DNA of 64,000 nucleotides, taken from the NCBI RefSeq assembly GCF_963675165.1, contig NC_087383.1, forward strand, positions 1,704,979 to 1,768,978. The letters run 5' to 3'. Every line of letters starts with the position of its first letter. Within the stretch, counting starts at the first letter, position 1. Below, piece by piece: positions 10,601 to 23,111 of the stretch. The notes under the pieces were generated by a model, which was not told the origin of the DNA, searched no databases, and worked only from the letters and a program-made list of their open reading frames with translations. A program made the position numbers and the translations under genes. The DNA is from Halichondria panicea. Lineage: Eukaryota; Porifera; Demospongiae; Suberitida; Halichondriidae.

Positions 10601-13171
10601 AAAATCGTTCATTGCATGTTTTTTGCACAATGAAGTACAATATAGCGAGGTAGAGAGTATTAATAAATGAAAGCCTGCAGTGTACACCAGCATTGAACAA
10701 TATTATCGTCTAAACTTTACACAGCATATAGAGACACGTACCATTGACGACCACTAGAGCACCAGACTTCTTGTCAGCCAGGTCCACCACTCGACCCTCA
10801 GAATAGAGTGTGCCCTCAGTGGGGAAGGGTCTCTTCAGCTCCACATACTGCTCTCCATGGAGGGCCTATATACAGAGGGGGGGGGGAGGGCAATAAGCCA
10901 TCATCCTACTATAACAAAGCCATGGAGGGCCTATATACAGAGAGGGTGAGCCATCGCACTATATAAAAAAGGAGTATTGTACATTTGAAATGTCCTACAT
11001 ACATGTAGTACATGTACCTGGGCCAAGTTGTACTCTTTGAGATTACCAATACCCCCGGACAAGACTTTCCCCATGACGCCATTCTGAGGGGGGCGGGAGA
11101 ATAATTACATTTCATATATGGATCGTAATATCGAAATTCAGTGATCTGATTGGACGCTGACCATGGGTGGGATGACAGCAAAGGAGGGCAGTACAGAGAA
11201 GTCTGGATGACCCTCGTACAAGTACTTGAGGTCAGAAAGGTCAGTACGAGTCACACCACAGCCAACTGTAATCACAAGTCAATCAAACGAAACTATAAAC
11301 CACACCCACCTCCTAGAGCATACATGATGGCGTCTCTGTTCGTGAAGACGGTCTTTACAGGCTCCATAGTTTTACCAGTCCCCCCGTTAGTGTCCTCTGA
11401 CCCCTCATCAGCCATACCGGCTGCTTTCTTCAGATCAGGCATAATCCTCATAGTGGTCTCTGACAACAGATACATGACAACAGAGGTTATACATGTACGT
11501 AGCAGTTAGAATAAAGACATATCCGTTCATTGTACAGCTGTACGTACACACACATGCATTGTATTCTATGATGGATTACTAAGGGTGGTAAACTTCATCT
11601 AAATACTGGCACAAGACCGATAGTAAACAAGTACCATTCATGAGAGGGAAAGGTGAAAAACACTTCGAAAATAAAGTCAAAACGACCGTGAAATCGTTAG
11701 GCAGCTGAATCAGCTATACTAACCTGTAGCAGCAGTAGGGTAGTGGGGATTGGACATGTCGCAGATCTTGGCCCAGTTATCACGCACTATTGTGGTGACA
11801 GTGATGGATAACAGGGTGTTGTGGGGGTAGCTACATGTATACACATGTACATGTAAGATGCAGACACTCACCATCTTCCACTGTGAACGGTCGCTGTAAG
11901 ACAGCACCCTCTGCCTGCTGTAGGCGCACTAGTGTGAGAGGGAGAAAATGGGAGGACTTGAAATGTGTTTAATTAAGGTTACGTACGTTAAACATGCATG
12001 TATATGTAGCATACGTTGTTACAGTAGCGTACAATGTAGATCACACATGTCAAGCCAGTAGCACTGTAGTGATGGTGCTCTTACCTTTTGCAGACCATCC
12101 TCCTGCAGTCTCGAAGACACAGCCATTGTCAGAGCATGAGTCATGAGAGAGGAAGGCGACGAGGGGAGCCACGTCAGACACCTTCATCAGCTCCTCAATC
12201 TCTGCAGGGGTAGGGAAGCAAACAGTCAAGTACGAAACACCAGTAACTTTTGTTTTACTGCAATCTGTATGCTCTGTATGCTCAATTTGGTACTTTTTAC
12301 AAAGTGACCCAGCTACATGTAAGTACACTGCTATGCATGCAAAAAGGATGAATACCCTGCAGAACTTTGCAGTATAAGGCACATGCATGTAACAGATCGA
12401 TATGCAATGTAGACCTACCTGGTGGATAGATGTCCTTGGTCATACGAGACCAGGCCTGGGGGGCTATGGTGTTACAGAGAACGTCGTATTTTGCTCCCTC
12501 CTTGGAAACGGTGTTGCTCAAACCGACAATACCATTTTTAGCTGGAGAGAAAGAACATTTCATTCAAAATTGTGTATGCATTTGTAAATACCTGAGGAGT
12601 AGTTTGCTTGTCCAAAGTTTCCGTAGAGACCAGAGGGGGATGATGTCATCACAATCCTATAGATTTATCACAACAAGTAAAGGATCGTTCACACACCTCA
12701 GGCACACACTAATAACCCAACAGTTAGTCTTAAGTTTACAAAACACACAGAAATGTACACGCAGTACACAGTGTTATAGTGCGTATAGAGAACATGGATC
12801 TATTAAAATTTCCCTGTTAAGTAACGTTCTATAATACAGCCAGGTTAGCAAATTTGGACCTGTGTTAGCAGGCCACATTTGTAATACAGCCCAGTTAGTA
12901 GGCCTCAAAAGATCTCCATGACATATGTGTTTGGACCTGTGCTAGCAGGCCACATTTATAATACAGTCCGGTTAGTAGGCCTCTATAGCATGTGTTTGGA
13001 CATGAGCTAGCAGGCCACCCTCCACTGTTGGCTTACTCAGGGGTGAGTGCTATAGACAGGTTTCACTGTGTCTACTTGGTACATGTACCTTCCGTATCCC
13101 TGTCTCCTCATGTGAGGGAAGGCTGCTCTGGTGACCTGGAACGATCCCTTCAGGTGTACCCGATACACAAG

Positions 13172-13242
<71 letters not shown>

Positions 13243-14212
13243 GGGGGGGGGGAGGGGTTATTAATAACAGGGCAAAATCCTCACATGTAATGCTAAAGAT
13301 TATGGCATTATTTCATTTTTAGGTGTAGTTTCTTCTAGGGACAGTAGTAGTACAATGATGTGCACATGACCACATAATTATGGCTATCTCTGTTCAAAGA
13401 CTATTGTAACAGCTTACCCCAATCTTGGTCGGACATCTTCGCGAACGAGCGGTCTCGCAGGATGCTACAAGTGAGGGGTGGTGGTGAGTCAGCTGGTAAC
13501 AGAGTGCATGTAGTGTGTCACTTACCCAGCGTTGTTGATGAGAATATCTATTGCAAACGGAGAGGGTGTAATGTTAGTGCAAAAAAACGATGAACATTTT
13601 GAGTAACTTACCAAGTCTTCCAAAGTTGTCAATGGCTGTCTTCACCACCTTGTCTCCCTCCTCCACAGAGTCTGCACAATGCAGAGAAGAAGAATATTAA
13701 TATAAAACAATCATAGCAGTCATACATATACAACATGTGTACGGGATTGAGCCTTTTAGAACAAATGGCTGAATGAAGTCTGTGCGCAAGTACTTAAGTA
13801 ATAAATATCACCTGTATACTTACTATAGTTTGCTACGGCAGTTCCTCCAGTTTTTTTGATTGCCTCCACGACAGCATCGGCAGCAGGGGACTTCCCCCCA
13901 CCGTGCATGTCACCACCGAGGTCATTCACTGCATGTACGTAGAGAGTGCAGTGAGGGGTGGGTGTGGCACACGAACACGAATATACACAAGCTGCTTGTA
14001 TCACGTCACATCATTAGCCTACAGTGTATACAAACTCACCAACCACCTTAGCACCTCTAGCAGCCAGCAGCAATGCATATTCTCGTCCCAGACCTGAGCA
14101 CACACACAATTAATTATCACTATAAAAATAGGACATACGTAGTTTTGTTTTTACCTCCTCCAGCTCCAGTTATGAGTGCAACCTTTCCATCAAATCGCAG
14201 CAGACCTGCCAT
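7696..14212 (-). CDS. HSD17B4: Peroxisomal multifunctional enzyme type 2 (D-bifunctional protein)
   Basis: Many short exons encode the complete three-domain enzyme of peroxisomal beta-oxidation. Domain 1 is a short-chain (3R)-hydroxyacyl-CoA dehydrogenase. It opens [20 protein letters not shown] and has the NAD-site motif NDLGGD (about 13920), the catalytic YSSAK (spanning the intron near 12595) and [12 protein letters not shown]. Domain 2 is the MaoC-like enoyl-CoA hydratase 2, with [19 protein letters not shown], the hydratase motif [15 protein letters not shown] (about 10270-10340) and [12 protein letters not shown]. Domain 3 is the SCP2 lipid-binding domain at 9200-7696, ending in AKL, a type 1 peroxisome signal identical to the human C-terminus. 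All visible catalytic motifs are intact. The gene runs tail-to-tail with the RNF126-like gene and lies downstream of RASA1 on the same strand. Confidence 0.95.
8444..8468. repeat. GC-rich palindrome in an HSD17B4 intron
   Basis: An imperfect palindrome has CCTCG and TGCGCA arms meeting at TGCGCATGCGCA. The core matches the NRF-1 consensus. A related CCTCGGT-containing stretch occurs about 490 bp to the left (7945-7965), so it may be part of a dispersed repeat and not a control site. Confidence 0.45.
12836..13075. repeat. Dispersed repeat, three diverged tandem copies
   Basis: In an HSD17B4 intron, three diverged copies share a core of AATACAGCC, a GTTAGTAGGCC-type segment and GTGCTAGCAGGCCACA. 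The same words occur at 17995-18095 and, in reverse orientation, at 35688-35795. This is a non-coding repeat family; I found no coding capacity in it. Confidence 0.6.
13173..13255. repeat. (GT)n microsatellite followed by poly-G
   Basis: About 33 GT dinucleotides followed by a G-rich run, in an HSD17B4 intron. The long Cys/Val reading frames across it are repeat artefacts. Confidence 0.95.
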
Positions 14213-14305
14213 AGTTTTGTCTGTCTAAAGGCAGCCAGTGTATAAATGGTGACCATGTGTGATGCACAACAGACACACACCCACAAAAAGGTCAGTAGGC
14301 GTGGC

Positions 14306-14403
14306 CTAATTATCAGACCAGCCCCACCCCTCTTTCTTGGCGAGGGGAATACCCTCCTGGACTGCTTCTAGATTGGCGTGGTTCGCCTCCCATCTTTTGA
14401 AGT
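14306..14403 (-). other. Unassigned possible C-terminal coding fragment between HSD17B4 and RASA1
   Basis: The 367-bp space 14213-14579 contains a short minus-strand frame reading KRWEANHANLEAVQEG and then IPLAKKEGWGWSDN and a stop. It is preceded by a T-rich stretch and an AG that could be a splice acceptor. The residue pattern looks protein-like and the frame is closed by a stop, but I do not recognise a family and see no start or upstream exon. It could be the last exon of a small gene or a chance frame in the HSD17B4 5' region. Confidence 0.25.
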
Positions 14404-14579
14404 TGTACAATAAAACAAAATGCAATACCAGTGACACTTAGTGTACAAGTACAAATCAAACAACTCAGAGAGTTGCTCTACAATATAATAATTATAGGAG
14501 ACTGACAAAGTCTGATCAGAAACTAACCATTGAAAATAACACACAAACAAACAGATGATGTAATTGACATGTCCGGTGG

Positions 14580-17500
14580 CTATGTAGCTGCAGCTTTATT
14601 GGTGTACTTCTTTTCCGTCACCCTCAAAGTTTGCATGACTCCTAAAAGCTTCTTGGCATCAGGCTGGAAGGAATAAAACAAACAGACATAAAAAGAAAAC
14701 ATACACGGCACGTTGCACAAAATGAGGGGCAAAGATTTGTCGGAAATTTCATCAATTTTAGAGCACACTAGACCACTCAGACAGACAATGACCAGTACAC
14801 ATCACTGTACACACATTGTTAATAAATCACATGTAGCTATTGATGCAATAAAAATTATATAGAGTACGTTCTACAACGTCATGTAATTCACCTCTGTCTT
14901 GAGCAAGGCAGAGAGACTCTTCTCATAGGTGGAGCAGAGGTTGTGAATGGTGGCCAGGTCTCTCCTGGGGTTGGCAGTGTCTAGTGCTATGGAGGGAGGT
15001 TGCTGACTGTAGCTCTGTGCAAGGGAGGGTACACAAATCTCAACACATTGTAAGTTCAAGGATTAATAAGCTACTTTGTTGGTCAAATTAATCGGCCACT
15101 TAGTTGTGATTTAGTGCAAGGTCTTAAGTGATTAACTGGCAATTAAGCAACAAAGTGAGCGATAGTTCAACAATTTTAAGAGGCTGAACTTTAAGCTTAG
15201 AACAAATCCATAGCTACAATCTCTTTGTACTCGGCCAAAACGTACCGCCAAGTCATCCACGAACTTCCTCATGTGGTCGCTGTTTTTGAGTATGAAAGGA
15301 TTGAGAGACATTGTAAAGTCCTCCTTCTTCTTAAACTCCACAAGATTGGCCAAGTTCTGCACTCCTTTTGTCACCAGCTTCAGAGCACGATCTGCCTTAG
15401 GGCTGGGGTTCTCTGCGTGGGTGGAGTGGGCGGGGGATAAGGTGTGGTTTTCATTGAGTGTACAGTAAAGTGTTAGTGTGCTAATTAAAGTATCACTATT
15501 CGCAATTGTTGTAACATTGAAACCTAGTTGTATACAGCGTCAACCCATGGGCTGACTAACAGTGGCTGTAATACACAGGGGGGCCTGCTTATGGGGTTAC
15601 CTTATACAGTATAGCGCTTAATTTTTTCAAGGCACTAAAATTTCGCAGTTGACCTTGAACTTCAAAATTTTAGTTCCTGGAATCATTGTATACTGTAAAG
15701 TCTCTACTTTAGGGGTGTGGTCATTTTAACCTCTATCCTCAAAAACAATATCTGCAAAATACTTATTTTGAGCAATCCACAAAATGTTAGTTCCTCGAAT
15801 CAAGCGCTATACGATAATAGATTCACTGTACTCTCACACAAGACTACTCACCACTGATAAGATCAAAGAGCTGCGGCTTGAGGAGGGCGGGGCACACGAA
15901 CCGGAGGAAGAGGAACCCACTCACTGCTCGGATACGAACACTGTCGTCTAACGGCCATTTTGCTACCACCTGCTCCTGGAGACTACGACAGATGAACCTC
16001 AGAGTCCTGTGACAATAAGGAACATAAAATGATAGTTGACACGTACACACTGATAGCTCTGAAACAATACAGTAAAAGAAGGTACACATGTAACAAATCC
16101 AAGTACTATAGCCATGTCTTAATGAGCTACATATTGTACAGTGCAGTGCATACAACTATTCCGTAAGTGAGAAAACACAGTTTGTACAAGTCTAATTGAG
16201 CTAGCATAAAATTATTGATTGGAAGACACAAATCACCAGACAGACAGTCATATATTATAAGTGACTTAGTAGTACTTATCGTAGAGTGTAGTGTACTTCA
16301 CATTTGCTATACTGTATGTAAGTGACTTACGGAGGACAGGAGTCGACAGACTTGAATATAACAGAGATGACGTGTTGCAGGTGACCCTCTAGTCTGGCCA
16401 GGTTGGTAGACACGTCATCCCCCTTGGCCAGGAAGCTGGGGTTGATCTGAACAGAGGGAACAATAGAGTGGTTTATACAATAAAAAAATTCATGTAGATG
16501 AAGACTTTAGATTGAAGGTTTTTGAAGAATAAACTATGAGAATTATATAGAGCATATCAGGCAGAAGAGAGTGAACACAGTGCTATTGCAGTAGACAACT
16601 GCACAAAATGTACATGTATCATATGTCAGGGATCACTGGGGGGATAAAGAGTATAAAGGAAAAGCCCCCCCTCCCTGGGATAGAACCCTACATACACTAT
16701 AACACTATGTATGTACGTATGTATGTATGCATACAATAGTTGCATGTCTTCCCACTCACCTCACAGGACTGCGGGCACTCAATAATCTGCTGGATGGGCC
16801 CCTTGAGAATGGAGCGCAGGTACGAGCTTGCAGTGAGCTTCATGAACTGATCCATGAGCATGGTGGAGAGAGTGCTGGCCCGGAACAGGGTGCCCATGTT
16901 CTCTGTGTGTGGTGTGGTGTGTGTGTGTGTGTGTGTGGGGGGGGGGTTACATAGTGAACGGTATGTGGCCTGGGGTACGAGACAGTTGAAAATTGGGTAA
17001 GAATCACTACAGTAAAATGTAAGCAGTGTTCAATAGAAGATCACTTACAGTGTACAGATAACAAATCTCACAACACATTGTGCTATACATGTACATGTAT
17101 ACAGGAGTGCATGAATATTATGGGTTCCCATGTACTTATTAATACGCAGGAAATGGGTAAGGATCATCACATTACAATACCTACATGGTGTGCATATAAC
17201 CTTACGACCTGTATACATAAAAAACTTCATGTGACTAGCCACACCCACTCACCCTCCTTCTCGATGGACTTGGCGAGACAGGCTGATATGACGGGCACGA
17301 CCTGATCATAGCTGCAGAGTATCTGCACGATGGTGGAGGCCAGCTCAGCGTGGTGCTCCTTACATACCACCGCCAGGAGCTCAATCATCTTGAGGTCAGG
17401 TGACAAGATCAACTGAAATGAGTGAGTGGGGGGGGTGCATACACTCATTAGGCAGTTGCAAGGAAACGTATGTACAGGCGTATGTACAACAGTCCTTGGA

Positions 17501-20500
17501 GATTTACAAAGAAACAATAATTTGTAGACTGTATATGTACTTGCATGTACATCATTTGTACAAAGCTAATTGATGTTGCTTGTAGGAAGAATAACGTCTC
17601 TGTATTTTTATAAACTTTCCCACACACATTGTACATGTACAAATATGAAATACACAATTTTGCGTACCTCTTTCAAATTGTTGTACTCCTCCAGTGGCAG
17701 AATCACGAGGTCCTTGAAGTTAGCGACCAATCGAACGCTCCCCTTGGGTGTCTTGGCCCCGCCCATTAGTTGGTGCCACCGGTCGTCAGCCTGGCCATTG
17801 GGGAGGTCCGACATGTGCACATGGATACGCCCTGGGGCATAGCACAGAGGAAACCACAATCAGCTAACATAATAGTGGTTCAATAATTATAGTCAACATG
17901 CACCCTAGCTGACAGGAATCAGTAGAGTGAAGCCAGTCTATTGTGAGCAACATGAACATGTAGGTAGGTACATGTAGGTCACCCTCTTATAGTCTATAAT
18001 ACAGCCAGCCCAAAGTCTCTGTGTTTGGACCTGTGTTAGCAGGCCACCTCTTTATTACAGCCATTTGTGTTGCACAAGGGTGACCTCAATAGACATATTT
18101 TACAGTATTCATACAGTACATGCACAATGACATACACAGAGTATGTGCAGCTGTGACAGTGTATTCTAAACATACATGTACAACATTCAGTATCTACATA
18201 GGACTGTGTGGGGCCCAAGCTTCACAGCCGTGTGGAGCACGTTACTCACCTAAACAGTTCTCCCTGCCCACTATACTGCCCAGTCTCTTGGATCTGCTCG
18301 AATGGACATCACACGAGAAGGTCTCTGCATACTGTGGGAGGTCCCTGTGTGTGTGTGGGGGGGGAGGGGATGGTGGTTCCCATACTACAATACATGATTG
18401 TACATGCAGTAGCTTGATAAACAGTTTTTGTACCCATACATAGAAAACAGAAGGCGTAGAACAACTGTCAGTACACACACACACATGTCACAATAACAGC
18501 AGTAGACAGCTGTAGAGGACAATCTACTACTATACTACTGCATACATTGGCTTACTCAAAAGTGAATGTCTCATCAAAGATGTAGGGTGATTCTGGCATG
18601 ACCCTGGTCCTCCCTAGACACACCCCATCAATATACACCAGCGCAAACACCTGCAGGACAACACACAGTTAGAGTTAGCACACAAACACGTACATGTACA
18701 TGTATATAAGTAGTATTTTGCCTAGCTAACAAACAAAGAGAAATGTGAAGCCAACGAAAGGGTGTTGTCAGTAGGATGAGGTAATGGACTAATGGGTCTG
18801 GAAGACAACTGTGGACACTTTTAAATTGTAAAGAGAGATGCTCAGTCACAATGACAGTGTGTATGATTAGTACATGCAGTCTGGTTAGATACTGAGCATT
18901 GTGTAAGACTCAAAAGGCATTGATTGACAAAGAAGACAATACTACCAGTCTTACTTACACTACTTGCACACAAGTTCACAAAGCACTTAACAGCTACAGA
19001 CAAATAAGCAGACCATTCAAGAGGAGCTACTCAATCAGACCATGTGTACCTGTGAGCACCCCTTAGCAATGATTCGACATTCTTTGATGATGAGTGAGAG
19101 GGAGCGATTCTGTTGTATCTCCATCAGTTCCGGGCGCACCCCCTGGGACGTGCACTGGCGTAGCAGCTGCACCCACTCCTACAAGGGGGAGGGGGCAATT
19201 CAAAATGTCACACGTTATGGTTAGTGGCTTCAATATATAACGTGAGTTTGAATCTAAAAAAGAACAGGATACTCTAACTTGGGGGCTGCATTTCAAACTA
19301 ATGACTTAATTACACTCTTGATACGTACACCACAGCAGTACGTGTCACAAACAACTTGAGCCATGTGGACAACAATTTTCTATTGAAATAGAGTAGCCGC
19401 TGCAAACGGTTGACTCACCTTTGCGTTCTCTGGGCTACTAGCAGCCAGGTAGTGGAAAGAAAGCTCATTCATAAACTTGAGCATCACCACAAAACAATCC
19501 AATCTACGAGAGCGAGGGGGGAGGGCATCATGTGACACACATGCATGGCAATTAACACACATACATGACAAGGGTAAAATGTATATCTTAGACTAAGTCT
19601 ATTGTTAATGTAGAAATTGTATAATACTTTGCTACCTATACAAGAGGTCAGTATCAGCAGACCTACCTGCCATAGAGACTGGGGTGAACGGCGTAGACCC
19701 TGCACTGTTTCAAGTCGAGGAGGCCCTTTGCACGATGGCTCTGGGGGGGGATACAACGTGGGGGGTCACTTTAGTATCAGCTACACATGTACATTGTACT
19801 GTACTACCGGTCATAGTTTTTGCCTCACATTTTCATTCTCATAGAATATCAACTTCTGCTCATGGTACTTGACCACCACGTACAGTTCTCTCCACTTGCC
19901 ATACACTGGGCACTTTTTGCCTGAGGGAGAATAATCACGCACCTATAACTACAGCACGCTCTAAATACACCATGTGGTACATACATGTAAATGTACATGC
20001 ACATTGTATAAGGAGCTAGAGCACTCCAGAAGGATGCTTCATTATATTCAATTTCTTGTGGGCAATCGAAGCTATCGACAATCACGATACCTTTCCTGAG
20101 CTGAAGAACCTCTGCCCTATCCCCGGGCATGGTGGTGTCGTGTGTGATACACTTGCTGTTGGACCTCTTGCGAGGCATCACAGGGGGTCCTCTCGGCTGC
20201 AGCTGCTGACTCGGCACTGCCTCCATGAGCACAGGGGATCCAAGCTTCAGTCCATCCAGGATAACCTCTTTACGATAACGCTCTATTATGTCCTCGAGTC
20301 TGAAAGAAGAAAGAGAGTGTTACAAAAACACATTCATAGTTTTGAATGAAATGCTCACAAGGGAGTAACATTTAGACCACTGCAATCATGCTTCTTAAAT
20401 GTATGCGTACAGTAACACACGTACATGTATACTGCTCCTAAATGTCTATAACAATTGTTTTTAACAACTTCTTTGAGTGGCTATTTTCAAAAAGCAATTT

Positions 20501-22321
20501 CAATTCCACACACAAATTTGCTTCTTTCACAGTAACTCACGAGTTGTATGGCCTCCCACCAAACACGTAGTAGCCAGTGATGTATCGTGTGATGAGGAAC
20601 CTCTGCACTCTGTCATGAGTCCTCACGGCCATTGAGTAGCGGACCTCGTCAGCACCACCCCCTACACCACCTGACAGGCGCACTATAAAGTTGCCAACAT
20701 CACCTGAAGGAAGGGACAGTTAGTTTACAAATGTACATCATAACGTGTAGGTGTGATAAGTTAATATTATCGACTTCACAACTTAACAGCTACGTACTTA
20801 TTAGCTTCCTACGCAGGCCTTGAGCCCTTTGACCAAGCAAGTATTGACAAGCAGAAATGGGCATGGGGATGACGCTATGCGTACTTACGACGTGTTATTT
20901 GAGAACGCACTGTCTATGTTTATACTTCCTGTATGCAACGACTCACTGCTAACAGTGTGTTTGCAAGTAAGCAGCAATGTCTAACTTTTGGCATACACTC
21001 TATGATTTATTAGTATGTAACATATGTGCAGTCTATTTGTTACCAGTGACCTATCATACACAATTATTACAGCTACATGTATAACCATAGAGGGATACCA
21101 CACACGGCATCATTGACTCACTGCTCTCCACCAGCTCGACTGCACCCTCTCTGGAGATGGTGCTGTAAAACCACGGCTTGCCCAGGTTGGGGTCTTCCTC
21201 CGTCTGAGGGAGGAGGGAGAGGGGAGGTGCAGTAAGTTGATAGTACATGTGTGTGTATATCTAAGAGAGAACTCTATACTAAAGTCCAAGAGATTATACT
21301 AGTCTGTGTTTGCTCTGCCCTCCACCAGCAAAATATGCACTGTACATTGAGTACATGTATATACATGTATTTATGATCTCAAGAACATGTACAACGTACA
21401 GTAAATGACAGCTGCTACTTATCACACGTACCACATCCTCCATAATGACAATGGGTATGATCCCACTTTCTCCCGTTCTTTGCGACCTTCCCCACACCCA
21501 GTCATCGTTGAGCCGACTGAGAAGCAGAAACACCTCTCCAGGTCGGATACTGTGCAGGAGATAACAGCACAATCAACACACAGCACACACGTAGCTACAT
21601 GTATAATTATACGTATAGTGTGCAGTTTTGATGAAAATACGACATTTTTAAAGACTGGCTTACTTCAGCTCATCCGTAGCAGGTGTTTTGGTGTGACCAC
21701 TGGTTGCCTTTAGCATCATGTACAGTGTAACAGGCTACAGGGGCAATATATAACATGTTAACTGCACACGACATAATAGAATTGCTGATAAAGGTACAAA
21801 TTAACAAATCATGAGGTACATGTTATTCTAAGAGCACTAAACCTCTAGGGAACGAGACAATGCACACAAGCAGAGCGCTGCTGTGTACACAAGCTAGGCC
21901 AGAAACAGTGCAGCTATTATGATAACTACAACTGCACTATAAGCATTGTATATGCACGACATCGATCATAATTATGATGTAAGAGTCCTACATGTAACTT
22001 TAAGATAATACTCAAGAGTGTGTGTATTTACTCACCCTCGGAGGAACTACAGGCATCTCCAGCGACTCATTCTCAAGAATACACGAGCAGTTGGCATAGA
22101 AACCGATTAGGTCACCTAACGACAGGAACTGCCTCCCTCCGATATAATAGTCTCCGCAGTTTGAGTGGATCTTGAAATGGTGCACATGACTTGTGTGACT
22201 GAGATAGCAGAGGATGTACACAGAGGGCTCGTGGATACTCTCTCTGACAAGGTAGCAGCCTGTCTTGCCCATCAATTCCAGTCGCTCGCAAGCTGTTGGC
22301 CGACTGATTCTGCCATGGAAC

Positions 22322-22375
<54 letters not shown>

Positions 22376-22860
22376 CGTACAAGTGTGTATTGTAGGAAAC
22401 AGACAAGCTTGGGTAGACTAAACACACATGCTCAGAGCAATCAAGTACAAACAGACACGGGTCATTGAACTGCTGATTGTAAACAACAAGGACGCCACTA
22501 AATAATAAAAAAAATATCATCCACCCAGCTATATCTCCAAGCACGGTATTCCTTCTTATCTCACTCTTTTTGAGACTACCTTTAGCTTTAGTAGGCCCAT
22601 GTGTGTGCATATATACAGAACACTCACGACTCTAGGGGTGGTGCAGTCAGGTTCAGATTGCCCTCCTCATCTTCCTCATCTCCAGAGAACACATCATCAT
22701 CGACGTCTAGGCGGTTCATATATCGCCTCATCTCCGCCAAATCAGAGTTCTTGATGTAGATGGGCTCTGGGAGCGTGTCGTCCACGTCCACCTCGGCCTG
22801 CCGACCGGAGAGAGGTCTATCATCGCTCTCTTCTGCCCACCAAGTATTTCCAGTCGCCAT
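14580..22860 (-). CDS. RASA1: Ras GTPase-activating protein 1 (p120-RasGAP)
   Basis: Multi-exon gene with the full p120-RasGAP order. An acidic N-terminus from MATGNTWWAEESDD precedes SH2-1 (WFHGRI, phosphotyrosine motif GCYLVRES), SH3 (GEVFLLLSRLNDDWVWG), SH2-2 (PWFYSTI, GNFIVRLSG), a PH domain (KWRELYVVVKYHEQKLIFYE, 19860-19910 and nearby exons) and a C2 domain (about 19140-18240). The RasGAP domain follows, with the arginine finger in TLFRASTLSTMLMDQFMK (about 16830-16900) and the FLFLRFVCPALLKP block (about 15870-15910). The C-terminus is KKLLGVMQTLRVTEKKY. The protein binds phosphorylated receptors and speeds GTP hydrolysis by Ras. Catalytic Arg and both SH2 Arg residues are kept. Introns hold (GT)n and MITE-like repeats. 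Confidence 0.95.
15604..15819. repeat. MITE-like inverted-repeat element in RASA1 intron
   Basis: The left end (AGTATAGCGCTTAATT, then GGCACTAAAATTT) reads as the imperfect reverse complement of the right end (AGTTCCTCG, then AATCAAGCGCTATAC). A non-coding element of about 215 bp with inverted ends and no frame fits a short non-autonomous DNA transposon. I see no convincing target-site duplication. Confidence 0.5.
17995..18095. repeat. Dispersed repeat copy
   Basis: Contains GGACCTGTGTTAGCAGGCC, ACCTCTTTATTACAGCC and AAGGGTGACC in order. It is nearly the reverse complement of the copy at 35688-35795, which fixes it as a dispersed, both-orientation family. Confidence 0.65.
22327..22380. repeat. 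(GT)n microsatellite at SH2 exon of RASA1
   Basis: About 22 GT units lie directly beside the splice acceptor of the first SH2 exon, where they form a CA tract on the coding strand. Such tracts can act on nearby splice choice; whether this one does is unknown. Confidence 0.9.
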
Positions 22861-23111
22861 CTTCCTAAAGCAAACTGTGGGTGTGGGCTGGGCGTGGCTA
22901 TATAGACCATACCATGCCAGAGCTCTGATACCGTGCACTTGGGAACTAAAAGCTTATATATGGCAAGGTGTACATGTGTTCACTGCCTCTTATTCCATTG
23001 CTTTTCCCGATCGAACAACATTGTTATAATTGATAAAGAGTATAAAGTAATGCAGTAGGAAAGGAATTAATTTTATTGCTGAAATTGTAAGGTCAATTAT
23101 GACAATAACAG

